NCBI GenBank assembly: GCA_039184415.1 | Contig: JBCDBB010000203.1 | Coordinates: forward strand, 1-5,423 | Source of the DNA: JANSYP01 sp039184415 | Lineage (GTDB): Bacteria; Pseudomonadota; Alphaproteobacteria; Rhodobacterales; Rhodobacteraceae | Direction: 5' to 3' | DNA: 5,423 nt | Shown: piece after piece, positions 1 through 5,423 of the stretch | Layout of the letters: each line of letters opens with the position of its first letter | Position numbering within the stretch: the stretch's first letter is position 1 | Program-made: the position numbers and the translations under genes | Notes under the pieces: generated by a model | Told to the model about the DNA's origin: nothing | The model's input: only the letters and a program-made list of their open reading frames with translations | Database searches by the model: none

Positions 1-3000
1 CGTGTTGACCTCTTTCGGCAGCTTTCCGAACCGGTCGATCAGCTCCGCGGCGAACCCCTCGAGCTCGACCTTGGTCGCCAGACCACTCAGCCGACGATAA
101 AGCCCCAGCCGCACATCCAGATCCGGCACATAGTCTTCGGGGATGAGCACGGGGACGCCGAGATTGATCTGCGGCGCCCATTGACCGTCCTCTTCGGGCA
201 GACCCTCGGCTTCGCCGGATCGGATCTTGGCTACGGCCTCCTCCAGCATCTGCTGATACAGCTCATAGCCGACATCCGGCATCTGGCCGGATTGCTCCTC
301 GCCCAGAAGGTTGCCCGCACCGCGGATATCCAGATCCTGACTGGCCAGGGTGAATCCCGCACCAAGGCTGTCGAGACTGCCCAGCACGCGCAGACGTTTC
401 TCGGCCTGGGGCGTGAGCGGGGCGCGCGGCTTCGTCGTCAGATAGGCATAAGCGCGGGTCTTGGACCGCCCGACCCGGCCGCGGATCTGGTAAAGCTGCG
501 CCAGTCCGAACCGGTCGGCGCGATGAATGACCATCGTGTTGGCCGTCGGAATGTCGAGCCCGCTTTCCACGATCGTGGTGGCCAGCAAAACGCCGTACTT
601 ACCGTCATAGAAGGCGTTCATCCGGTCATCGAGCTCGCCTGCCGCCATCTGGCCATGGGCAATGACGACGCTGACCTCGGGCACCTGATCGCGCAGGAAG
701 TCTTCAAGCTCCGGCAGATCCTTGATGCGGGGGACGACGATGAAGCTCTGCCCGCCCCGGTAATGCTCGCGCAGCAGCGCCTCGCGGATGGTGACACCGT
801 CGAATTCGCTGACATAGGTGCGGATGGCCAACCGGTCGACGGGGGGCGTGCCGATGATCGACAGATCGCGCACGCCAGCGAGCGACATCTGCAGCGTGCG
901 CGGGATCGGCGTCGCTGTGAGGGTCAAGACATGCACGTCCGAGCGAAGCTGCTTAAGCCGTTCCTTGTGCGTCACGCCAAAGCGCTGTTCCTCATCAATA
1001 ACCAGCATGCCAAGGTTCTGAAATCGAACGGATTTCGCGAGCAGTGCATGGGTGCCGATGACGATATCCACGGTGCCGCGGGCGAGCCCCTCACGGGTTT
1101 GCGCAGCCTCCTTCGCGGGCACGAAACGCGAGAGCGACCGGACTTCCAGAGGAAACCCCCGAAAGCGCTCGCCAAAGCTCTGGGCATGTTGCCGGGCAAG
1201 GAGCGTCGTGGGCGCGATCACGGCCACCTGCATCCCGGACATCGCCGCAACGAACGCCGCACGCATCGCCACCTCGGTTTTGCCGAACCCGACATCGCCA
1301 CAGATCAGCCGGTCCATGGGTGTCCCGGCATGCATGTCCTCCAACACATCCGCGATGGCCGACAGCTGATCGTCGGTTTCCTGATAGGGAAAGCGCGCGC
1401 AGAAGGCGTCCCACATACCCGGCGGCGGCTCCATGATCGGCGCCTTGCGCAGCGCGCGCTCCGCCGCGACCCGAATGAGCCGGTCGGCAACCTCCTTGAT
1501 GCGTTGCTTGAGCTTGGCCTTCTTGGCCTGCCATGCCCCACCGCCAAGACGGTCGAGGAGCCCCTCCTCATGGCCAAATCGCGACAGAAGCTCGATATTC
1601 TCGACCGGCAGATAGAGCCGCGCGCCTTCGGCATATTCCAGGTGCAACATGTCATGGGCCGCACCGGCGGCCTGAAGCACCTCGAGCCCCTTGTAGCGCC
1701 CCACACCGTGATCGACATGGACGACCAGATCGCCTGGGCTGAGGCTCTGCGTCTCGGTGAGGAAGTTCTCGGCGCGCCTGCGTTTCTTGGGCGCACGGAT
1801 GAGCCGGTCGCCGAGCACATCCTGCTCGGAGATGACGGTCAGACCGCCTTTTTCCGCGGGCGCCGTGAAGCCCGCCTCCAGCGGCCAGACCGCCAGATAG
1901 ACACCGCCCGGCGCCTCAGCAACGTCCCGGAAGTCCTTGATTTCTTGAGGGTCGATCAGATCTTCGTCCGCCAAGAGACCGCGGAGCCGCTCGCGCGCGC
2001 CTTCGGAGTAGCTGGCGATCACAACAGCATCCGCGGTGCGGCGGTCTTTTACATGCGCCGCCAGCGCACTGAAAAGGTTCACCTTTTCCTGCTGGCGCTC
2101 GGGCGAGAAGTTCCGTCCGATCCGCCCGCCCGCATCGGTGACACCCGGCCCGCCGGACTGGGCCAGCGGGTGGAACTGGCGCCGCCGGCGACCCTCCAGC
2201 ACGGTCTCGAACCCCGCCGGGTCGAGATAGAGCCGCTCGGGCGGACAGGGCTTGTAGACACTCTCCATGCGACCCTTGGCGGTCATCGCCTCGAGCCGGG
2301 CCTGGTACTGATCGGCGATCCCCTCCCACCGGCTGTCGAGCGCGGGCAAGAGCTGGTCGTCGAGGCTGACAGGCGCGTCCGGCAGATAGTCGAAGAGCGT
2401 CTCCAGATCATCCTGAAAAAATGGCAGCCAGTGTTCGACACCTTGATGTTTGCGTCCGGCACTGACCGCTTCATAGAGCGGATCGTCCGTGCCGGCGGCC
2501 CCGAACTCGATCCGGTAGGTCTGGCGAAAGCGGCGGATGGCGGCCTCGTCCAGGATGACCTCGGACACCGGCGCAAGCTCGACACGGGTCAGCGGTTCCG
2601 TCGTGCGCTGGCTCACCGGATCGAACCGCCGCGCCCCGTCCAGCACATCGCCGAAGAGATCGAGGCGCACCGGACCCGACTCCCCCGGAGGATAGATATC
2701 GATGATACCGCCGCGCACGGCGAAATCGCCGGCCTCTGTCACGGTCGGCGATTGAGCAAAGCCCATACGGGTGAGAAACGCTCTAAGCGCGGCCTCATCG
2801 ATGCGCTTTCCGACGTCGGCGCGGAAGGCCGCGTCCTTGAGTGTCGCACGGGACGGGACCCGCTGATGAGCCGCGGCCAGCGTGGTCAGCAGCACGAACC
2901 GTTCAGGCCGGGCGTGGGTGAGTGTCGCCAGCGTCGCCATGCGGGCCGCGGTGATGTCCGGGCGCGGCGACACGCGATCATAGGGCAGACAGTCCCAGGC

Positions 3001-3189
3001 GGGAAAGACGATCACCGGCATTTGCGGCGCGAAGAACGCAAGGGCCGCCTGAAGCGCGCTGAGCCGGCGGTCGTCCCTCGCGATATGAATGACGGGTCCT
3101 GCGGTACGGGTGATCTCCTGCAGAATCAGCAGGGCGTCGAACCCTTCCGGCGCACCACCGACCGTGCGCTTTTCGCTCTGGTCTGCCAT
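1..3189 (-). CDS. mfd: Transcription-repair coupling factor Mfd, C-terminus cut off by window edge
   Basis: Mfd is a cytoplasmic DNA translocase that displaces RNA polymerase stalled at template-strand lesions and recruits UvrA for nucleotide excision repair. The minus frame from the ATG at 3189 is open for 1063 codons to the window edge, with no frameshift in the stretches I translated. Visible in order: a UvrB-like N-terminal module (RGGIIDIYPPGE, residues 159-170); an RNA-polymerase-interaction domain (HVDHGVGRYKGLE, 491-503); Walker A GDVGFGKT (631-638); the DEEQ box (732-735); TATPIPRT (758-765); motif VI QIRGRVGRS (901-909); and the TRG-type RGAGNLLG (956-962). Residue numbers run about 3 ahead of E. 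coli Mfd (1148 aa), so roughly 90 residues of the autoinhibitory C-terminal domain are missing, purely from the window cut. The start is chosen because GGAGGG lies 10 nt upstream and the N-terminus MADQSEKRT leads into conserved FPAWDCLPYDRVSP. An in-frame ATG at 3273 would add 28 residues but lacks a good ribosome-binding site. Identification is essentially certain; the start is likely. Confidence 0.97.
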   Translation of the reverse strand, partial: MADQSEKRTVGGAPEGFDALLILQEITRTAGPVIHIARDDRRLSALQAALAFFAPQMPVIVFPAWDCLPYDRVSPRPDITAARMATLATLTHARPERFVLLTTLAAAHQRVPSRATLKDAAFRADVGKRIDEAALRAFLTRMGFAQSPTVTEAGDFAVRGGIIDIYPPGESGPVRLDLFGDVLDGARRFDPVSQRTTEPLTRVELAPVSEVILDEAAIRRFRQTYRIEFGAAGTDDPLYEAVSAGRKHQGVEHWLPFFQDDLETLFDYLPDAPVSLDDQLLPALDSRWEGIADQYQARLEAMTAKGRMESVYKPCPPERLYLDPAGFETVLEGRRRRQFHPLAQSGGPGVTDAGGRIGRNFSPERQQEKVNLFSALAAHVKDRRTADAVVIASYSEGARERLRGLLADEDLIDPQEIKDFRDVAEAPGGVYLAVWPLEAGFTAPAEKGGLTVISEQDVLGDRLIRAPKKRRRAENFLTETQSLSPGDLVVHVDHGVGRYKGLEVLQAAGAAHDMLHLEYAEGARLYLPVENIELLSRFGHEEGLLDRLGGGAWQAKKAKLKQRIKEVADRLIRVAAERALRKAPIMEPPPGMWDAFCARFPYQETDDQLSAIADVLEDMHAGTPMDRLICGDVGFGKTEVAMRAAFVAAMSGMQVAVIAPTTLLARQHAQSFGERFRGFPLEVRSLSRFVPAKEAAQTREGLARGTVDIVIGTHALLAKSVRFQNLGMLVIDEEQRFGVTHKERLKQLRSDVHVLTLTATPIPRTLQMSLAGVRDLSIIGTPPVDRLAIRTYVSEFDGVTIREALLREHYRGGQSFIVVPRIKDLPELEDFLRDQVPEVSVVIAHGQMAAGELDDRMNAFYDGKYGVLLATTIVESGLDIPTANTMVIHRADRFGLAQLYQIRGRVGRSKTRAYAYLTTKPRAPLTPQAEKRLRVLGSLDSLGAGFTLASQDLDIRGAGNLLGEEQSGQMPDVGYELYQQMLEEAVAKIRSGEAEGLPEEDGQWAPQINLGVPVLIPEDYVPDLDVRLGLYRRLSGLATKVELEGFAAELIDRFGKLPKEVNT

Positions 3190-3198
3190 CGTCCTAAA

Positions 3199-3204
3199 CC
3201 CTCC
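3199..3204 (-). promoter_or_regulatory. Shine-Dalgarno of mfd
   Basis: GGAGGG on the minus strand lies 9 nt before the ATG at 3189. The frame stays open upstream as far as the previous gene's stop codon, so this site is what favours 3189 over the in-frame ATG at 3273. Confidence 0.7.
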
Positions 3205-3221
3205 GCGCCCTGTTGCCCGCC

Positions 3222-3246
3222 GTCCGATTGCCCAGAGTCCGATTGC
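3222..3246. repeat. 10-bp direct repeat in the mfd leader
   Basis: GTCCGATTGC occurs at 3222-3231 and again at 3237-3246, an exact copy with a 15-bp start-to-start spacing. It lies between the mfd start and the candidate mfd promoter. It could be a binding site for a regulator using tandem half sites, or chance. If mfd began at 3273 it would be coding and would produce the repeated tripeptide AIG. I know of no regulator for it. Confidence 0.5.
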
Positions 3247-3257
3247 GTGGACGCGAT

Positions 3258-3285
3258 CAGCTACCCGTCGCATCCGCGCTGTCAA
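3258..3285 (-). promoter_or_regulatory. Possible promoter for mfd
   Basis: Read on the minus strand, a perfect -35 hexamer TTGACA (3285-3280) is followed after 16 bp by TAGCTG (3263-3258), a poor -10 box. It sits in the gap between the membrane-protein gene and mfd, 69 bp before the mfd start. It would allow mfd expression independent of the upstream gene. The weak -10 keeps this tentative. Confidence 0.3.
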
Positions 3286-3306
3286 CCCGGCCGCAACGGT
3301 CAGATC

Positions 3307-3819
3307 CTAGAAACTGGCATTCACCAGGTTGTAGTACATTCCCACGACGGCTGTGATGAAGACGGTGACAAGCGCGCCGGCCTGAATCCACCGTTTCAGC
3401 CGCCGCAGCCGGAGCCGTACAATATCGACATCCGGTCCGGTTACCGCCAGATCGCGGGCCGCCCGCTGGCTCATCCAGTTCACCCAGGCCAAGGGCGCCG
3501 CCAAGAGCAGGACGGAAAACGCCAGTTCGCTTCCATACCAGAAGGTTAGCCCGATCAGAATGCTCAGAAGAAATGCCCAGAGACCGACCAGAAAGGCGCC
3601 CTGCCGCGTCGCCATCGTCCGCCGGCGACGCACCTGGATCCGCGCCATTGCAAGCAGATCCTCCCCCGCCGCGGCAGACGTGGCGGCCCGTTCGACCATG
3701 TCATAGGGCACGCCGAGCGGTGTCTGGGTCACGCGTGCCCAGGTCAGCGCCACAAGGACCCAGTACCAGAGGCTGGAAAAGGACCGGAGATCGATCAGGT
3801 CGAGAACGCTGTAGGGCAC
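3307..3819 (-). CDS. Small multi-pass membrane protein, 'component of SufBCD complex' type
   Basis: The chosen frame encodes 170 aa from a GTG at 3819. Hydrophobic segments lie at about residues 16-34 (SLWYWVLVALTWARV, weaker), 75-95, 98-116 and 147-166. A basic, Arg-rich stretch at 60-72 (RIQVRRRRTMATR) and another at 135-144 (RLRLRRLKR) suggest cytoplasmic loops, so this is an inner-membrane protein. The opening (DLIDLRSFSSLWYW, then GVPYDMVERA) recalls a Rhodobacterales family that databases label 'component of SufBCD complex'. That label implies iron-sulfur assembly, but nothing in the sequence shows such a function, and no catalytic motif is visible. The open frame extends to 3945, but the extra N-terminus is Arg/Pro-rich, unlike the family, and would run past the dyad upstream of hemB, so it is rejected. 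No strong Shine-Dalgarno precedes the GTG, so the start is uncertain. The gene lies upstream of mfd on the same strand with a 117-bp gap. Confidence 0.8.
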   Translation of the reverse strand: MPYSVLDLIDLRSFSSLWYWVLVALTWARVTQTPLGVPYDMVERAATSAAAGEDLLAMARIQVRRRRTMATRQGAFLVGLWAFLLSILIGLTFWYGSELAFSVLLLAAPLAWVNWMSQRAARDLAVTGPDVDIVRLRLRRLKRWIQAGALVTVFITAVVGMYYNLVNASF

Positions 3820-3950
3820 TGAGGGTTGTCCATCGCAGGCAGGCAGGTTCGGTCCTGCTAGACCGGCGCGCCGCGAATTCCTAGGCTTGAGATTGCCGGA
3901 CGCCCGTGTCAGCACCGGCTGACACAGCTTTTCGCCACATGACAAGGCCC
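3820..3950. other. Divergent intergenic region between the membrane-protein gene and hemB
   Basis: This 131-bp spacer must hold promoters for both directions, but I see no convincing sigma70 pair. The best plus-strand -35 candidate is TTGAGA at 3887-3892, without a matching -10 at the right distance. It also contains three tandem CAGG units (3836-3847), an eight-base GGCGCGCC palindrome (3864-3871) and the dyad described separately. Confidence 0.55.
3906..3925. promoter_or_regulatory. Perfect dyad upstream of hemB matching a PpsR/CrtJ operator
   Basis: GTGTCAGC-ACCG-GCTGACAC is an exact inverted repeat with 8-bp arms and a 4-bp centre. Positions 3907-3924 fit TGTC-N10-GACA (also TGT-N12-ACA), the known recognition sequence of the photosynthesis repressor PpsR/CrtJ of purple bacteria, which controls bch, crt, puc and some hem genes. 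It ends 25 bp before the chosen hemB ATG, a plausible place for an operator near the transcription start. Only one copy is seen in the intergenic region, whereas CrtJ often binds paired sites. In RNA it would form an 8-bp hairpin, so a leader structure is an alternative. The dyad is seen directly; the regulator is inferred. Confidence 0.55.
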
Positions 3951-4949
3951 ATGCAAGCCGACCACAGCCTGAATTTTCGCACCCGTCCCCGCCGTCTGCG
4001 CCGTACCCCCGCCCTGCGCGATCTCGTGCGCGAAACCCACCTGAGTGCCCATGATCTAATCTGGCCGGTATTTCTGTGCGACGGCGATGCTGTCGAGCAG
4101 CCGATCCCGTCCATGCCCGGCGTCATGCGCCGGTCGATCGACCGGCTCGTACCGGCGGCGCATGAGGCTTTGGATCTGGGGATTCCAGCGATCTGCCTGT
4201 TTCCCTATACCGATCCGGCGCTGAAAACCGAGCTCTGCGAGGAAGCCTGGAACCCGGACAATCTGACGAACCGGGGAATCCGGGCATTGAAGGCGGCGGT
4301 TCCGGGTCTGGCGGTGATGACAGATATCGCGCTCGACCCTTACAACGCCAACGGCCATGACGGGATCGTCCGTGACGGCCATGTGGTCAATGACGAGACG
4401 GTGGCCGCGCTGGTCCGCATGGCGATGGCCCAGGCCGACGCAGGCGCGGACATTCTGGGACCGTCTGACATGATGGATGGCCGGATCGGCGCGATCCGCG
4501 ACGCGCTGGAGGATGCCGACCATTGCGACGTCACGATCATGAGCTACTCGGCGAAGTATGCCAGCGGCTTCTACGGTCCGTTCCGGGATGCGGTCGGTGC
4601 CTCCGGGGCGCTGAAGGGCGACAAGAAAACCTACCAGATGGACCCTGCCAACCGCGCCGAGGCGCTGCGGATGATCGCGCGCGATCTCGATGAAGGTGCC
4701 GACATGGTCATGGTCAAACCCGGGCTGGCCTATCTCGACATCTGCCGGGAGGTAAAGGACGCCTTTGGCGCGCCGACCTACGCCTATCAGGTGTCCGGTG
4801 AGTACGCGATGATCGAGGCTGCAGCGGCGCAGGGCTGGATCGACGGCGACGCGGTCATGATGGAGACGCTGAGGGCTTTCAAGCGCGCCGGGTGCGACGG
4901 GATTCTCACCTATTACGCGCCCCGGGCGGCGCGCCTGCTAAACGCGTGA
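3951..4949 (+). CDS. hemB: Delta-aminolevulinic acid dehydratase (porphobilinogen synthase)
   Basis: HemB condenses two 5-aminolevulinate molecules to porphobilinogen, the first common pyrrole of haem, bacteriochlorophyll and cobalamin synthesis; it is a cytoplasmic homo-oligomer. Counting from the ATG at 3951 (332 aa, usual length), both catalytic lysines are visible: K202 in SYSAKYASGFYGPFRDA and K256 in MVKPGLAYLDI, the latter forming the Schiff base. The metal-site stretch is DIALDPYNANGHDG (125-138), with Asp/Ala where zinc enzymes have three cysteines, so this is the zinc-independent, magnesium-type class known in alphaproteobacteria. ADILGPSDMMDGRIGAIRDAL and YQVSGEYAMI are also family signatures. 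In-frame starts exist at 3906 (GTG, inside the dyad) and 3939 (ATG). I prefer 3951 because the N-terminus RTRPRRLRRTPALRDLVRE then sits at the usual distance and AAGG lies just upstream, though only 3 nt away. It is transcribed divergently from the membrane-protein gene. Confidence 0.96.
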   Translation: MQADHSLNFRTRPRRLRRTPALRDLVRETHLSAHDLIWPVFLCDGDAVEQPIPSMPGVMRRSIDRLVPAAHEALDLGIPAICLFPYTDPALKTELCEEAWNPDNLTNRGIRALKAAVPGLAVMTDIALDPYNANGHDGIVRDGHVVNDETVAALVRMAMAQADAGADILGPSDMMDGRIGAIRDALEDADHCDVTIMSYSAKYASGFYGPFRDAVGASGALKGDKKTYQMDPANRAEALRMIARDLDEGADMVMVKPGLAYLDICREVKDAFGAPTYAYQVSGEYAMIEAAAAQGWIDGDAVMMETLRAFKRAGCDGILTYYAPRAARLLNA

Positions 4950-4965
4950 CCACCGCGGCTTGGCC

Positions 4966-4994
4966 GTGACAAGTGTGTCGGTCTCGCGTATCGT
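4966..4994 (+). promoter_or_regulatory. Candidate sigma70 promoter for the lipoprotein gene
   Basis: GTGACA (4966-4971, five of six matches to TTGACA) and TATCGT (4989-4994, four of six to TATAAT) are separated by exactly 17 bp in the 98-bp gap after hemB. It ends 53 bp before the lipoprotein ATG. No terminator hairpin with a T run is seen after hemB, so read-through from hemB is also possible. Confidence 0.4.
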
Positions 4995-5037
4995 GCCGCG
5001 CAAGGCAAAAATGCCAAAACCCAAGAAAACATGACCC

Positions 5038-5041
5038 GAGG
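5038..5041 (+). promoter_or_regulatory. Shine-Dalgarno deciding the lipoprotein start
   Basis: GAGG lies 6 nt before the ATG at 5048. Together with the signal peptide that begins right at this ATG, it favours 5048 over the upstream in-frame start at 4973, whose extra residues look like translated leader. Confidence 0.6.
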
Positions 5042-5047
5042 CAGAGC

Positions 5048-5407
5048 ATGACCCAATTCACACGGCGCGGCATCCTGGCCGGAGGCGCAGCCTTCGTCCT
5101 CGCCGCTTGCGACAATTCCGTCGGCTCGACCGGCGGTCAGATCATCGATTCGCGGGTTCAGAACACCCTGAGCCTAATGTACCAGACCTATCCTGAAACC
5201 CAGGCGCTCGCCAATCGCGCATCCGGCATGCTGGTGATGCCGCTGATCGGTTCGGCAGGCTTCATGGTCGGCGGCGCCTATGGCGAAGGCGCGCTCCTGA
5301 TGGTGGGGGACACGGCCGACAACAATCCCGCCACGGGGTGCGTGTCGGCCGGAGGACTCGGACCCGCGACCGCTCCTGAATTTGGCCCTCCATGCATTGT
5401 CGCTTGA
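5048..5407 (+). CDS. SYLF/YSC84-like lipoprotein with Tat-type signal; C-terminal part short or disrupted
   Basis: The predicted product is 119 aa. The N-terminus MTQFTRRGILAGGAAFVLAAC has a twin arginine (R6-R7), a hydrophobic core and a lipobox LAAC with C21 as the likely lipidated residue, so it looks like a Tat-exported lipoprotein. D22 directly after the cysteine is, in enterobacteria, an inner-membrane retention signal. Residues 33-87 (IDSRVQNTLSLMYQTYPETQALANRASGMLVMPLIG, then FMVGGAYGEGALL) resemble the start of the SYLF (YSC84-related, lipid-binding) domain. From about residue 92 the resemblance fades: the family usually goes on for another 70 or so residues to about 185-190 aa, but here a Gly/Pro-rich tail reaches a TGA at 5405. 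This could be a true short variant, a decayed gene, or sequence errors near a contig end. The exact function of the family is not settled; lipid or membrane binding is the usual suggestion. Confidence 0.65.
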   Translation: MTQFTRRGILAGGAAFVLAACDNSVGSTGGQIIDSRVQNTLSLMYQTYPETQALANRASGMLVMPLIGSAGFMVGGAYGEGALLMVGDTADNNPATGCVSAGGLGPATAPEFGPPCIVA

Positions 5408-5423
5408 CGTCGCTCATCCGATA

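Noticed and set aside
181..3549. A plus-strand open frame of 1122 codons running opposite mfd and into the membrane-protein gene.
   Set aside because: It is in exact codon register with the minus-strand genes, so each of its codons is the reverse complement of an mfd codon. Stops would appear only where mfd uses TTA, CTA or TCA, which this GC-rich genome avoids. It continues past mfd because the upstream minus-strand gene is in the same register. The translation is Arg/His/Gly-rich with no recognisable domain, while the minus strand encodes every Mfd motif.
3906..3932. The hairpin upstream of hemB, followed by AGCTTTT, as a rho-independent terminator.
   Set aside because: No plus-strand gene ends before it, the T run is short and separated from the stem, and it sits just before a start codon. 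An operator fits better.
3820..3945. N-terminal extension of the membrane protein to an ATG at 3945 (212 aa).
   Set aside because: The added residues are low in hydrophobicity and rich in Pro and Arg, unlike the rest. They would run through the hemB upstream dyad and nearly to the hemB start. The GTG at 3819 gives the expected N-terminus.
3906..3950. hemB starting at the GTG at 3906.
   Set aside because: The GTG lies within the perfect dyad, has no Shine-Dalgarno, and adds 15 residues not typical of HemB. A start at 3951, or less likely 3939, fits the family length.
4056..4540. Minus-strand open frames of 155 and 66 codons inside hemB.
   Set aside because: They lie wholly opposite well-supported hemB coding sequence and show no domain or ribosome-binding signal.
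5004..5015. Short inverted repeat GGCA-AAAA-TGCC before the lipoprotein gene.
   Set aside because: The arms are only 4 bp and no T run follows, so it is too weak to call as a terminator or operator.

Overview
The window is ordinary, well-packed, high-GC chromosomal DNA. Codon use is strongly GC-biased, and the gene content and order suggest an alphaproteobacterium, most likely Rhodobacterales/Rhodobacteraceae. That assignment rests on remembered family resemblance, not on a database search. I see no tRNA, rRNA, CRISPR array, insertion sequence or phage gene.

Layout. (1) Positions 1-3189, minus strand: nearly all of mfd, the transcription-repair coupling factor. The reading frame is unbroken for 1063 codons and the C-terminus is cut off by the left edge of the window. 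(2) Positions 3190-3306: the mfd leader, with a good Shine-Dalgarno, a possible promoter and a 10-bp direct repeat. (3) Positions 3307-3819, minus strand: a small multi-pass membrane protein of the type databases call 'component of SufBCD complex', upstream of mfd in the same direction. (4) Positions 3820-3950: a divergent intergenic region. It holds a perfect 8+4+8 dyad that fits the TGTC-N10-GACA operator of PpsR/CrtJ photosynthesis repressors. (5) Positions 3951-4949, plus strand: hemB, 5-aminolevulinate dehydratase, with the cysteine-free metal-site motif. (6) Positions 5048-5407, plus strand: a Tat-type lipoprotein resembling the SYLF/YSC84 family. Its C-terminal half is short and does not look like the family.

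How the genes relate. mfd and the membrane protein probably form one leftward unit. hemB is transcribed divergently and makes porphobilinogen for haem and, if the organism is phototrophic, bacteriochlorophyll. The lipoprotein gene follows hemB in the same direction but may have its own promoter. The products have no obvious shared pathway, so the cluster looks like conserved neighbourhood rather than one functional system.

The two points most worth checking are the PpsR/CrtJ-like dyad upstream of hemB and the apparently disrupted 3' half of the lipoprotein gene. I found no convincing undescribed system here. The very long plus-strand open frame opposite mfd is explained by codon bias.
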